Shown here: positions 49,813-58,428 of the stretch, piece by piece
Position numbering within the stretch: the first letter of the stretch is position 1
Layout of the letters: each line of letters starts with the position of its first letter
Source of the DNA: Limisphaera sp026417315
Lineage (GTDB): Bacteria; Verrucomicrobiota; Verrucomicrobiia; Limisphaerales; Limisphaeraceae
Assembly: GCF_049537125.1 (NCBI RefSeq)
Contig: NZ_JBMVQY010000001.1
Location: 2,051,170-2,115,169, forward strand
DNA length: 64,000 bases
Direction: 5' to 3'
Translations under genes and position numbers: made by a program
Notes under the pieces: generated by a model
Database searches by the model: none
What the model saw: the letters and a program-made list of their open reading frames with translations, nothing else
What the model was told of the DNA's origin: nothing

Positions 49813-50254
49813 GCGCTTGCCTGCCCCCGGTTGCATCGAGCCAACCCCATGGGTGCCCGCCGTTTTAGCAGGGTCCCCGTCGTGCGTCAAACGGAAGCCC
49901 CGAACGGTCTGCGCGGCGCGGGGCCCTCGCGAGGCTCATTTTCGCGTGGGCCGGGCTGGGAAGCGCCGAGGATGGCCAGGGGGCAGTGCAGGAAAACAGC
50001 GCATCTCTGTGCCGGCGAAGCAGCTGCGAACGACGCCGCCCCCGGCCGCTTGCCGTGTCACAACCTGAGAAACCTGTGACACTCAACGAGAACGGGAACT
50101 CCGCTCGTTCGTTTTGTCTTGCCCCGCGGCGGGAGTCTCGAGCCTCCATGGATCCGCAGCTTCTTCACTGGCCGACCCCACCGCAGTGATGGGCAGCGTG
50201 CCGGTCGGGAGCAGGCACGGGGGGACCAAAACGCTCGTGCCCGGCGTTGGACCG
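49813..50254. other. Intergenic region upstream of pyrH
   Basis: It presumably contains the pyrH promoter on the minus strand. No consensus promoter, terminator or gene was recognised. Confidence 0.45.
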
Positions 50255-51055
50255 TCAAGGAAAGGTGGATTTCTCCGGAGCTTGGCCGCTCGGCTGCAGA
50301 ATCAGCCGCGTGCGCGAGCCGGTTCGGCGGTGAATCATCTCCAGCTCGATGACCTCCCAGCGTCCTTCGATCTTGCGAAATACCCGGGGCAGGAACTCCT
50401 TCACCACCCTCCCCTGGCGGTCCTGAGCTTCTGCATACACCAGGCCGCCCGTGTCGCGATCGAACCAGGCGCGGACGCGCTGGTAACCCGTGGCCGGCCC
50501 GGTGGGGTCCTCGCTTTCCAAGACGTCACAAAACTGGCCGCGGCGCATTTCGGAGCGGATCAGCCGCTGCTGCGGCCAGTACAAGAAATGCATGCCCAGG
50601 TCTGCCAGCCAAAAGTCCGTGCCCGCAAATGGTTCCATCAAGGCTTCGACCGGAACAGCTTGGCCGGCAGCCGGCAGGGATTCTCCCGGGCCGGCCTCGG
50701 CCAAAAAGTATCGGGGAGGACTGTCGGGGAAACGCTCGATCCAGAGACGCAGCCGGCGTCCCTCTCGGGAGGGACCGGCTTCGTAGAGGGAGCTCCATCC
50801 CTGTGCAGTGGGGTAAAGCGCAATGAGCACGGGCAATTCGATCGGGAGACCGGCGCCCCGGGGCGGGCGCGTCACAAACGTGCCCTGGTTGGTTCGGGCT
50901 TCGGTGGGCACCATCGCCAACACGCGCTGGACCAGGGCCCGACCGGCGGTCTCCGCGGACGAATCGGGGCCGGCCGGGGCCGGGCGGGTTCCGAGGATCA
51001 AGGCCGCTGCGGCCAGCCAGGGGAGGGCTCGGGACCGGCGTGTTGTCGGGTTCAT
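50255..51055 (-). CDS. Exported LolA-like (outer membrane lipoprotein-sorting) protein
   Basis: Protein of 266 residues with a signal peptide (ALPWLAAAALILGTRPAPAG). The mature part matches the LolA/LolB-like beta fold seen in proteins annotated as outer-membrane lipoprotein-sorting: PFAGTDFWLADLGMHFLYWP, VRAWFDRDTGGLVYAEAQD and KIEGRWEVIELEMIHRRTGS. It may bind lipids or lipoproteins in the periplasm. Its start overlaps the Lon stop (ATGA at 51052-51055), so it is translated downstream of Lon, an unusual pairing. Confidence 0.75.
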   Translation of the reverse strand: MNPTTRRSRALPWLAAAALILGTRPAPAGPDSSAETAGRALVQRVLAMVPTEARTNQGTFVTRPPRGAGLPIELPVLIALYPTAQGWSSLYEAGPSREGRRLRLWIERFPDSPPRYFLAEAGPGESLPAAGQAVPVEALMEPFAGTDFWLADLGMHFLYWPQQRLIRSEMRRGQFCDVLESEDPTGPATGYQRVRAWFDRDTGGLVYAEAQDRQGRVVKEFLPRVFRKIEGRWEVIELEMIHRRTGSRTRLILQPSGQAPEKSTFP

Positions 51056-53466
51056 GGGTTGCGAAACACTCGCGGGAGCACCTCCGAGACGTGTCGCACA
51101 AAGTGAGCTCGAAGTTGTCGCCGAACCTCGGCAGGCATTTCGTCCCAGTCGTTGCGGTTGGCTTCGGGCAGGATGACGTGCCGCAATCCGTGTCGGACGG
51201 CCGCCAGGAGTTTTTCCTTGATACCCCCGACGCGCAGCACTCGTCCGCGCAAAGTGATCTCTCCGGTCAGCCCCAGGTCGGATCGCACGGGGCGTTGTTG
51301 CCAGAGCGAAGCGAGAGCAACCAGCACGGCCAATCCGGCACTTGGTCCGTCCTTGGGGGTGGCCCCTGCGGGCACGTGAACGTGAAGGTCTTCCCGGTCG
51401 TGGGCCACCGGGGCCAGGCCGAGCGGCTCGGCCTGACTGCGCAAGTAACTCAGCGCGGTCCGCACGCTCTCCTTCATGACCTCGCCCAGCGATCCGGTCA
51501 GCAGCAGCTCCCCTTTCCCGGGCATGCGGGTGGCCTCGATGAACAACACCTCTCCTCCGTAAGGGGTCCAGGCCAGGGCCAGGGCAATGCCGCAGTCCCG
51601 GATCCCTTCGGCCGGTTCGTCCGGGAACCGGGGTGCCCCGAGGTAGGCCGGCAGATCGTCCGGCTCGATTCGCACCCGGGATCCGGCCGCGCCGGCGCGG
51701 CCCTGACCCAGCCGCCGCGTGGCCTTGCGGGCCAGGGCTGCCAGGTCGCGCTCCAGTTGGCGCACACCGGCTTCGCGAGTGTATTCACGGATCAGACGCC
51801 GCAGGGTGGGCGTGGGCACAATGACTTCGCGCGGGCGAAGGGCATGCTCGCGCAGTTGGCGCGGCCACAAATGACGCCGCGCAATGTGGAGCTTTTCGGA
51901 CTCGGTGTAGCTGGGCAACTCGATGACCTCGAGTCGGTCGCGCAGAGCGGGTGGCACGGGCTCCAGCCAGTTTGCCGTCGTCAAAAACAGCACCCGCGAC
52001 AGGTCGAACGGCAGGTCCAAATAGTGATCCACAAAGGCATGGTTCTGCGCGGGGTCCAATACCTCCAGCAGGGCCGAAGCGGGATCGCCGCGCACGTCGG
52101 TGCCCAGTTTGTCCAGCTCATCCAAGACAATCACGGGGTTTCGGCTTTCCACCCGGCGCAGGGCCTGGAGGATGCGGCCCGGCAGGGCACCCACGTAGGT
52201 GCGACGATGACCGCGGATCTCGGCCTCGTCGCGTACGCCGCCCAGCGAGAGACGCGCGAACTTGCGGCCCAGGGCCCGCGCCACACTTTGGCCCAGGGAG
52301 GTTTTCCCGGTGCCGGGAGGCCCCACCAGACACAGGATGGGCCCTTTTAATTCGCGGCGGCGCTGGATGACGGCGATAAATTCGAGCAACCGTTCCTTCA
52401 CCTTCTCCAGCCCGTAATGATCTTCGTCCAGAACCCGGGCGGCCCGATCCAGATCGAGATTGTCTTCCGTGACGCGTTGCCAGGGCAGCGCCAGGATCCA
52501 GTCCAGGTAACTCCGCGCCACGGCGTACTCGGGGGACGCCGGCGTCATTTGCTCCAGTCGGGTCAGCTCCTGTTGGGCAACCTGTCGCGCCTCGTCGGGC
52601 AGAGCGACCTGGTCCAGCCGGGCGCGCAGGGCGCGGAGGTCGGGCGATCCTCCTTCCTCCTCGCCCAGTTCGCGTCGGATGACCCGCAGCTGCTCCCGCA
52701 GGAAGTAATCGCGTTGGGACTTGGAGATCGAGGAAGCGACCTCGGCCTGAATCTTGGAACTCAGAGAGAGGACCTCCCGTTCGCGGTGCAGAAGCGGCAG
52801 CAGCAGGTCCAGCCGTTCACGCACCGAGGAGGCCTCGAGAAGCTTTTGCCGCTCCTCGAGCCCCAGGTTCAAATGCGCCGCCACTAGGTCGGTAAAATGC
52901 CCCGGATCCTCCGTGTTCAATGCCAGAGCCTTGACCTGCTCCGTCAGGGCCGGGGACATCTCGCTGATGTGTTGGAACTCCGCCTGGGCATTGCGGAAAC
53001 GCGCCAGGGTTTCCACCGAGTCGTCCTTTTGATCGCGGCGCAACTCGTAACGCACCACGAGGTACGGCTTTTCGCGAACGGCCTCCCGGAGACCGATCCG
53101 CCACAGGCCTTCGACCAGCACGCGGGCCGTGCCGTCCGGGAACTTCAACATTTTCAACAGCCGCGCCGCGCAGCCCACCGGATGAAGATCCTCCAGCCGC
53201 GGATTCTCCACGTCCGGCTTTCGCTGGAGGGCCACGCCCAACAACCGGTCTCCGGCCACCACGTCATCAATAAGGCGAATGCTCGCCTCTGACTCCACCA
53301 TCAGCGGGGTGACCATCCCGGGGAAAATCACGATGTCCGACAGCCCCAGGATGGGCAGGGTTTCCGGCAAAACGCGGGAGGAAATGCGAGGAGGGGCTCC
53401 TGTACTGCTGGCAACGTCCAGGATGCTGACGAATTCAGTGTCCGGCGATTCCGGCGAATGGGGCAT
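51052..53466 (-). CDS. lon: ATP-dependent protease Lon
   Basis: Cytoplasmic AAA+ serine protease of 804 residues. The N-terminal substrate domain (LPILGLSDIVIFPGMVTPLMV) is followed by the coiled-coil linker, the AAA+ domain with Walker A GPPGTGKTSLGQ (about residue 377) and Walker B PVIVLDELDKLG, and the protease domain with the catalytic serine in PKDGPSAGLAVL (near residue 700) and lysine in VGGIKEKLLAA. All key residues are present. It is immediately downstream of a small heat-shock protein gene and upstream of a LolA-like gene. Confidence 0.97.
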   Translation of the reverse strand: MPHSPESPDTEFVSILDVASSTGAPPRISSRVLPETLPILGLSDIVIFPGMVTPLMVESEASIRLIDDVVAGDRLLGVALQRKPDVENPRLEDLHPVGCAARLLKMLKFPDGTARVLVEGLWRIGLREAVREKPYLVVRYELRRDQKDDSVETLARFRNAQAEFQHISEMSPALTEQVKALALNTEDPGHFTDLVAAHLNLGLEERQKLLEASSVRERLDLLLPLLHREREVLSLSSKIQAEVASSISKSQRDYFLREQLRVIRRELGEEEGGSPDLRALRARLDQVALPDEARQVAQQELTRLEQMTPASPEYAVARSYLDWILALPWQRVTEDNLDLDRAARVLDEDHYGLEKVKERLLEFIAVIQRRRELKGPILCLVGPPGTGKTSLGQSVARALGRKFARLSLGGVRDEAEIRGHRRTYVGALPGRILQALRRVESRNPVIVLDELDKLGTDVRGDPASALLEVLDPAQNHAFVDHYLDLPFDLSRVLFLTTANWLEPVPPALRDRLEVIELPSYTESEKLHIARRHLWPRQLREHALRPREVIVPTPTLRRLIREYTREAGVRQLERDLAALARKATRRLGQGRAGAAGSRVRIEPDDLPAYLGAPRFPDEPAEGIRDCGIALALAWTPYGGEVLFIEATRMPGKGELLLTGSLGEVMKESVRTALSYLRSQAEPLGLAPVAHDREDLHVHVPAGATPKDGPSAGLAVLVALASLWQQRPVRSDLGLTGEITLRGRVLRVGGIKEKLLAAVRHGLRHVILPEANRNDWDEMPAEVRRQLRAHFVRHVSEVLPRVFRNP

Positions 53467-53501
53467 CGGTGGGGATCAGAAGGCTCCGGCGGTGGGCCGG
53501 C

Positions 53502-53924
53502 TCAATCCGCAGACGGCCGGGGGCCGACCCTCAGGCGTTTTTTGCCCGGGCCGGGCGGGCGGGCCAGCGGTACATCGATGCGCAGGAACCCGTTCACGTA
53601 AATCGCCTTGGCACGATCCAGATCGTAACATTCCGGCAGCTCCAACACCCGCTCGAACGGCCCATACGTGATCTCCATGATGAGAAAATTACATCGGGCC
53701 GCCCGACAGCTGTCCGGCCGGTGCCCGCGGATGCAAAGGCGGTTGCCCTCCACGGTGATCTCCAAATTCTCGCTGGACATCCCGGCCAGCTCAACCTTGA
53801 TGACGAGCCCGTCTTCGGTGGTGTACAGGTCCGTGTTGGGTTGCCAGTGCGCTTGTTCTGCCGGATCGCGGCTTGTCAGTGCGGATCGCCCCAGTAAATG
53901 CACGGATGAACTCATTTTGCCCAT
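53502..53924 (-). CDS. Hsp20/alpha-crystallin small heat-shock protein
   Basis: ATP-independent holdase of about 140 residues. The alpha-crystallin domain spans about residues 28-125 (TDLYTTEDGLVIKVELAGMSSENLEITVEGNRLCIRGHR and FERVLELPE...KAIYVNGFLRIDVPL). An AAGGGAG ribosome site lies only 2-3 bases before the ATG at 53924 and 11 bases before the ATG at 53915, so the shorter start is possible. It lies 35 bases upstream of lon and is probably co-expressed under heat stress. Confidence 0.9.
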   Translation of the reverse strand: MGKMSSSVHLLGRSALTSRDPAEQAHWQPNTDLYTTEDGLVIKVELAGMSSENLEITVEGNRLCIRGHRPDSCRAARCNFLIMEITYGPFERVLELPECYDLDRAKAIYVNGFLRIDVPLARPPGPGKKRLRVGPRPSAD

Positions 53925-53974
53925 GTCTCCCTTGTCTTCCGTCGCGCGCCGTTGAGGTGTTGCGAATGGAAACG

Positions 53975-54181
53975 TCAGCCAAACCGGATGGTTACGCGGG
54001 GCCGCTCTCCTTTGCGGGCGTGGTAATGAATCGTGCCCGCCCGGCCGGCGGAGGCACCCCCACGGCAACCGCAGCCGATCGCCCGCGCCCCGGACCCGCG
54101 ACGCCGTCGCCACAGGCGCCAACCCATCCAAACCGCGGTGGCGGCCACGATGCCAAGTGAGGCTGCCTGCTGCCAGTCCAC
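53975..54181 (-). CDS. Small single-helix membrane protein with Cys motif
   Basis: A 68-residue frame starting at GTG 54181: DWQQAASLGIVAATAVWMGW forms one transmembrane helix, followed by arginines, a CGC motif (AIGCGCRGG) and a basic end (IHYHARKGERPRVTIRFG). It resembles the small FeoB-associated Cys-rich membrane proteins and similar Verrucomicrobial proteins. There is no clear ribosome site and no feoB nearby, so it is a candidate only. Confidence 0.45.
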   Translation of the reverse strand: MDWQQAASLGIVAATAVWMGWRLWRRRRGSGARAIGCGCRGGASAGRAGTIHYHARKGERPRVTIRFG

Positions 54182-54264
54182 GATGCCAACATAACGCTTG
54201 CCTGCCAACCCGCAACCGAGAACTCCAACCAGAATTTCGAGCCTGAGTTCATTCCCAACGATTC

Positions 54265-55869
54265 TTGGGCGCTCCGCGAAACGCGTTCGGGACCGCGTCT
54301 GCGCCGGATGCATGGTGCGCCGGTTTTGAACCTTGGATCTCACCCCCCGGATCTCGCTGCCCCCGGGTGGAGCTGCTCGAGCGGGTTCGCGCCAGAGGGT
54401 TGTGTCATTTCCGGACACTGCATCCGGGACTTCGGGGGTCGGTTTGGGCACGGGCGCCGTTCGTTCATGGGCCCGGCCAAGACTCGGCATTCTGTCATTT
54501 TTCCGGGACAAGCCGCGGACAATTGGAGCGGGTGTGGCGAAATCGGGCCACGAGCGAGGGGGCGCCGGTGGTGCGGCAGGGGAGGTACTGGTACGGGGAG
54601 GCGGTGGTGAACAGCCGGACCGACGGGGTGTGGGTGGTGGTGACGAACCTGGGGGTGGTGCGGGGTAATCCGGACCGGGTGCAGTGGGAGGTGCGGTCGG
54701 ACTTTGTGGCACAGACTCCCGAAACCCTGATCTATGACGGGGATGGCAACCTTGTGCGGGACGGGCGGTGGATGTACAGTTGGGACGCGGAGAACCGGTT
54801 GGTGCGGGTGATGAGCTACGGGGCCACAGACCGGGCCAGTTGGCGTCGGGTGGACTGGGCGTACGATGCGCTGGGCCGGCGGATCCGGCAGACGAGCTAC
54901 GTGCTGAGCAACGGGGTTTGGGTGGTGACGGAGGACCTGAAATTCGTGAGCGATCCGGTGTGGTTCGGCCGGCACATTGCAGAACTGAATGCCACGAACC
55001 ATGCCGTGGTGCGCAGCTACGTGTGGGGCCTGGACCTGAGCGAGACGCTGGACGGTGCCGGTGGCGTGGGCGGATTGCTGTGGGTGCGGCTGGCCGGTGG
55101 TCCGGCCTCGGGTGCGCATTTTGTCTCCTACGACGGCAACGGGAACGTATGGCAGTTGGTTTCCGCCGGCACCGGCACGGAGACAGCGCGCTATGAATAT
55201 GGTCCCTTCGGCGAGCCCTTGCGCGCCACCGGCCCCGCGGCTCCCCTCAACCCTTTCCGCTTTAGCACGAAAAGGACGGATCCGGGCACGGGGCTGGTCT
55301 TATACGAATATCGGGTCTACTCACCCAGCATGGGCCGCTGGACATGCATGGACCCCATCAATGAACGTGGGTCCGAGCTAATCAACAGCACTCGTGCCGT
55401 TGTGGGTCTCGACGAGGAGAACCACCTCTATGCGTGCGTTCACAACAATCCAGTGATTACGTTTGATCCGTTCGGACTGTATTTGCCACCTCAAGCATGG
55501 CCGCAACCACCACCCTTGCCCCCGAGTCCTCCAGACGATTGGTACGATCCTCTCCAAGCAGCCGCCTGTTTCTGCAAGAACTACCGCGACATGAGGAAGG
55601 CGAACACCATCGGAGCCGACAAGTACTTCCATTGTCTGGCCCACTGCTGCTCGGCCAAAAAGGGCGCGAAACAGACTGCTGCCATAATCGGGCTGGCTCG
55701 GGAACTCTGTGACATCTGCCGAAACAAAAGCGACAACCTCCTGAAAGAGTTTCTGGATTCGATGTCGGACATGGAAGCCAACCAACACGGTTTGAATTGC
55801 CCCAAGGACAAGTCCTGCAAGGACTGGTGTGCAAAGTATCGGCCAAAGGGCCTGGACCCGAAGTATTGA
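54265..55869 (+). CDS. RHS-core protein with serum-amyloid-A-like toxin tip (cassette 1)
   Basis: Open frame of 534 residues. Residues about 100-365 are an RHS/YD-repeat C-terminal core (QTPETLIYDGDGNLVRDGRW, YSWDAENRLVRV, ARYEYGPFGEP, FRFSTKRTDPGTGLVLYEYRVYSPSMGRW), followed by a hypervariable tip from about residue 425. The tip has an AAACFCKNYRDMRKANTIG start, then GADKYFH, an ARE helix, DMEANQHG and a final RPKGLDPKY, a pattern matching serum amyloid A. It contains about 11 cysteines. The frame begins at a TTG with no ribosome site and the region before 54561 is not homologous to the other copies, so this is a 5'-truncated cassette. An immunity-type gene follows at 5 bases. Confidence 0.75.
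   Translation: MGAPRNAFGTASAPDAWCAGFEPWISPPGSRCPRVELLERVRARGLCHFRTLHPGLRGSVWARAPFVHGPGQDSAFCHFSGTSRGQLERVWRNRATSEGAPVVRQGRYWYGEAVVNSRTDGVWVVVTNLGVVRGNPDRVQWEVRSDFVAQTPETLIYDGDGNLVRDGRWMYSWDAENRLVRVMSYGATDRASWRRVDWAYDALGRRIRQTSYVLSNGVWVVTEDLKFVSDPVWFGRHIAELNATNHAVVRSYVWGLDLSETLDGAGGVGGLLWVRLAGGPASGAHFVSYDGNGNVWQLVSAGTGTETARYEYGPFGEPLRATGPAAPLNPFRFSTKRTDPGTGLVLYEYRVYSPSMGRWTCMDPINERGSELINSTRAVVGLDEENHLYACVHNNPVITFDPFGLYLPPQAWPQPPPLPPSPPDDWYDPLQAAACFCKNYRDMRKANTIGADKYFHCLAHCCSAKKGAKQTAAIIGLARELCDICRNKSDNLLKEFLDSMSDMEANQHGLNCPKDKSCKDWCAKYRPKGLDPKY
54561..55355 (+). repeat. RHS core repeat, copy 1
   Basis: Direct repeat of roughly 0.8 kb shared with copies 2, 3 and 4, nearly identical over long stretches. 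Homology begins abruptly at the GGCGCCGGTGGTGC segment, suggesting a recombination junction. Confidence 0.85.
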
Positions 55870-55874
55870 GGCAC

Positions 55875-56399
55875 ATGCAACGAGTGATTGCTTTGTTATT
55901 TGCTGCCGTTGCGACCATTGGAGCCTGCATTTCTGCCTGTTTCAAAGGTTCCTGTTTCAATGCGCTGGAAGCTGCGCTGACAAACCGTTTGGGGTCCACG
56001 CATTGTGTGCTGGGCTCCACGTTGGCCAACTGGACGAACGTTCTTGGAAGCCCTTCGGTTGTAATGCAGGAGGACGGTGTAAACACCTTTTTCTATTGGC
56101 CAAATCAGGGCGTCGCTGTGTTTTGCCATCCCCTGTACCGGGGGCAGTACACGCGGAGGGAACAACCCAATTGGGTTGTGACGTCCATCTTGATCCCTCT
56201 GGAAACAAACGTTCATCCGAGAATTCCGCCGGTGAAATTGGACACGCGGATAGTGTTCACGAAACTGCTATTCGATCGCGAAGAGGTCACTCGGAAGGGA
56301 TGGACGAAGCTCCCGAAGGTTGAAGCCTTCGAGGAAGCTGGAGCCTTGGAGTCATTGAAGATCGAGAAGCCGGACAGTTTGTTCGGAGACTACGATTGA
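55875..56399 (+). CDS. Putative immunity lipoprotein for cassette 1
   Basis: Protein of 174 residues starting at ATG 55875, with TGAGG (overlapping the toxin stop) 4 bases upstream. The N-terminus is a hydrophobic export signal with lipobox-like cysteines (VIALLFAAVATIGACISAC). The mature part is unrecognised, with aromatic strands (GVNTFFYWPNQGVAVF) and an acidic C-terminus. It lies 5 bases after the RHS tip, the position of cognate immunity genes. The inference of immunity rests on this linkage and repeats in the other two cassettes. Confidence 0.6.
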   Translation: MQRVIALLFAAVATIGACISACFKGSCFNALEAALTNRLGSTHCVLGSTLANWTNVLGSPSVVMQEDGVNTFFYWPNQGVAVFCHPLYRGQYTRREQPNWVVTSILIPLETNVHPRIPPVKLDTRIVFTKLLFDREEVTRKGWTKLPKVEAFEEAGALESLKIEKPDSLFGDYD

Positions 56400-56433
56400 A
56401 CGGGGGCTGTGGGGCACAAGCGGTGTAAGTAAT

Positions 56434-57642
56434 GTGGCTGGCCTTAACCAGCGCGGGAAAAGGTCGGCCACCGGCAACGCTGTGGTGGATGGCAAGAGCG
56501 GAAGTAAAATGGAGGAGCAAGCGGGGCTAATTGCTGCATGGCCGGGAGCGGCGGGCTTCTCCCCGAAGCGTGCGGAGAGAATTGGTGCAGGGGCAGCCAC
56601 TGTGGTTTCAAGGGGTTGGCAGGCATGGTGGGTTTTGCGAGCCGGTCCACGCCGGTGGGTGCCGCCGTATGTGGCGGTGTCGGGGGAGGCAGGGACGAAT
56701 GCGACGGTGACGCTGTGGTGGGGCACCAATGAATGGGCGCCGGTGGTGCAGCAGGGGAGGTACTGGTACGGGGAGGCGCAGGTGAAAAATCGGACCGGCG
56801 GGGTGTGGGTGGTGGTGACGAACCTGGGGGTGGTGCGGGGTAATCCGGACCGGGTGCAGTCGGAGGTGCGGTCGGACTTTGTGGCACAGACTCCCGAAAC
56901 CCTGATCTATGACGCGGACGGCAACCTTGTTCGGGACGGGCGGTGGATGTACAGTTGGGACGCGGAGAACCGACTGGTGCGAGTGATGAGCTATGGGGCC
57001 ACAGACCGGGCCGGTTGGCGTCGGGTGGACTGGGCGTACGATGCACTGGGCCGACGCATCCGACAGACGAGCCACGTGCTGAGCAACGGGGTTTGGGTGG
57101 TGACGGAGGACCTGAAATTCGTGAGCGATCCGGCGTGGTTCGGCCGGCACATTGCAGAGCTGAACGCAACGAACCTCGCGCTCGTCCGGAGCTACGTCTG
57201 GGGCCTGGACCTGAGCGAGACTCTGGACGGCGCGGGTGGAGTCGGCGGCCTGCTCTGGGTTCGAATCGCCAGCGGCCCGGGCGTGGGGACGCATTTTGTG
57301 ACCTACGATGGCAACGGCAACGTCTGGCAGTTGGTTTCTGCTACCACCGGCACCGAGACTGCCCGCTACGAATACGGCCCGTTCGGCGAACTCCTCCGCA
57401 CCACCGGCCCTGCCGCCGTGTCGAATCCCTTCCGCTTCAGCACCAAACGCACAGACACCGCAACGGGACTGGTGCTCTACGAATACCGCGTTTACTCGGC
57501 CACCAGAGGGAGGTGGATCAGCCGCGATCCGATCGAGGAAAGGGGTGACGTGAATCCTTATGGGTTCGCCAGCAACGCTCCCGCTGACGAAGTTGACAGG
57601 CTTGGGCTGGTGCCGCGGCGCTTGCTTACTAAGGTGCACTAA
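56434..57642 (+). CDS. RHS-core protein, tip out of frame (cassette 2)
   Basis: Open frame of 402 residues from a GTG at 56434 (no ribosome site). It contains more 5' RHS sequence than the other copies: the segment RWVPPYVAVSGEAGTNATVTL precedes the shared core, as in full RHS proteins of this phylum. The core ends RDPIEERGDVNPYGFASNAPADEVDRLGL, after which the frame stops within 13 residues. The toxin-like tip continues in the next frame (57560-58063), so a +1 frameshift separates core and tip. It is probably a silent or decayed cassette. Confidence 0.7.
   Translation: MAGLNQRGKRSATGNAVVDGKSGSKMEEQAGLIAAWPGAAGFSPKRAERIGAGAATVVSRGWQAWWVLRAGPRRWVPPYVAVSGEAGTNATVTLWWGTNEWAPVVQQGRYWYGEAQVKNRTGGVWVVVTNLGVVRGNPDRVQSEVRSDFVAQTPETLIYDADGNLVRDGRWMYSWDAENRLVRVMSYGATDRAGWRRVDWAYDALGRRIRQTSHVLSNGVWVVTEDLKFVSDPAWFGRHIAELNATNLALVRSYVWGLDLSETLDGAGGVGGLLWVRIASGPGVGTHFVTYDGNGNVWQLVSATTGTETARYEYGPFGELLRTTGPAAVSNPFRFSTKRTDTATGLVLYEYRVYSATRGRWISRDPIEERGDVNPYGFASNAPADEVDRLGLVPRRLLTKVH
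56736..57544 (+). repeat. RHS core repeat, copy 2
   Basis: Second copy of the core repeat at 54561-55355, intact through the ARYEYGPFGE and LVLYEYRVYS motifs. It diverges from copy 1 after 57544 where the tip begins. Confidence 0.85.
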
Positions 57643-58063
57643 AGTATGTGAAAGATTCCGGCGACTGCGGGATGGCCGCGTGCCCGACGGCGGTATTGTG
57701 TGTTGCGGTGGGGTTAAACACATTTGCACATGGGCCGCAGATGTGGAGCCAAATCCTCGGGTGAAGGATATCTTAAGACGGTGTATCTGGGAACACGAAC
57801 GCATACACTTGGCGAAGAGCCGCTGCCCCGAGTGTGATTGTGGCGTGACTCGCGTGAAAGACAGGTACATGGGTGAATTGTGCGCAGAGGAAGTTGTGGC
57901 CCACACCGTGTCGAAGGTCTGCTATGAGGCGGCCTTGCCGGAATGCGGTACGGACGAGGACTGCGCGCAGAAAATCAGACGCCGGATCCAGAAGGCCGAG
58001 CACATGATCCAGGTGTACGAATATTACTGCACGTTGTACCCATCGAACCGGTCGAAGCGATGA
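57560..58063 (+). pseudogene. HExxH metallopeptidase-like toxin tip displaced by a frameshift
   Basis: Frame of 167 codons, out of frame with the preceding RHS core. The mature-tip part is Cys-rich (CCGGVKHICTW, CRCPECDC-type spacing, CAEEVV, CGTDEDC) and has a zincin HExxH motif, CIWEHERIHLAKSRCPEC, with the histidines encoded at 57794-57808. In RHS proteins such tips act as secreted proteases. The ATG at 57560 lies inside the RHS core and has no ribosome site, so it is unlikely to be the true start; a +1 frameshift from the core would fuse the two. The stop overlaps the next gene (ATGA at 58060-58063). Confidence 0.65.
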
Positions 58064-58428
58064 GCTGGGGCGTAGTACTAGTGTTGACTGCTGCCGCTGG
58101 AGTGCTGTGCGCCTGTCGTGTTTCCGAAGGACAGAAAGCAGGACCCCCAGTTGAAGTTGAGAAAGACTGTATTGTGCTTATCCCAAGAGACGCGACACCG
58201 AGGCTGATAGCGGAGGAAGTTCTGGGAATGGCATGCGAGTATATAAACAGCAGCCAGCCGCAACTTCGGGGAGCGAAGTGTGTTTTCGTCCTGTTTGCCA
58301 GTGAGCCGAATACAGCGGCCGGTGCAGACGAATGGCTGTTACTCTTCAGGTGGCAGCCATGGTCCGTGTATATGGAGTATTTAGTTGTCGTGAATGACAG
58401 GACCCGGGAGATCAGGATCTATCGGTGA
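58060..58428 (+). CDS. Putative immunity lipoprotein for cassette 2
   Basis: Protein of 122 residues whose ATG overlaps the toxin-tip stop, which implies translational coupling. The N-terminus (WGVVLVLTAAAGVLCACRVSEG) is a lipoprotein-type signal. The mature domain is unrecognised: two beta-rich stretches (CIVLIPRDATPRLIAEEVL, EYLVVVNDRTREIRIYR) around a tryptophan-rich centre. By position it should protect against the HExxH tip. Base composition is clearly less GC-rich than the housekeeping genes. Confidence 0.6.
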   Translation: MSWGVVLVLTAAAGVLCACRVSEGQKAGPPVEVEKDCIVLIPRDATPRLIAEEVLGMACEYINSSQPQLRGAKCVFVLFASEPNTAAGADEWLLLFRWQPWSVYMEYLVVVNDRTREIRIYR

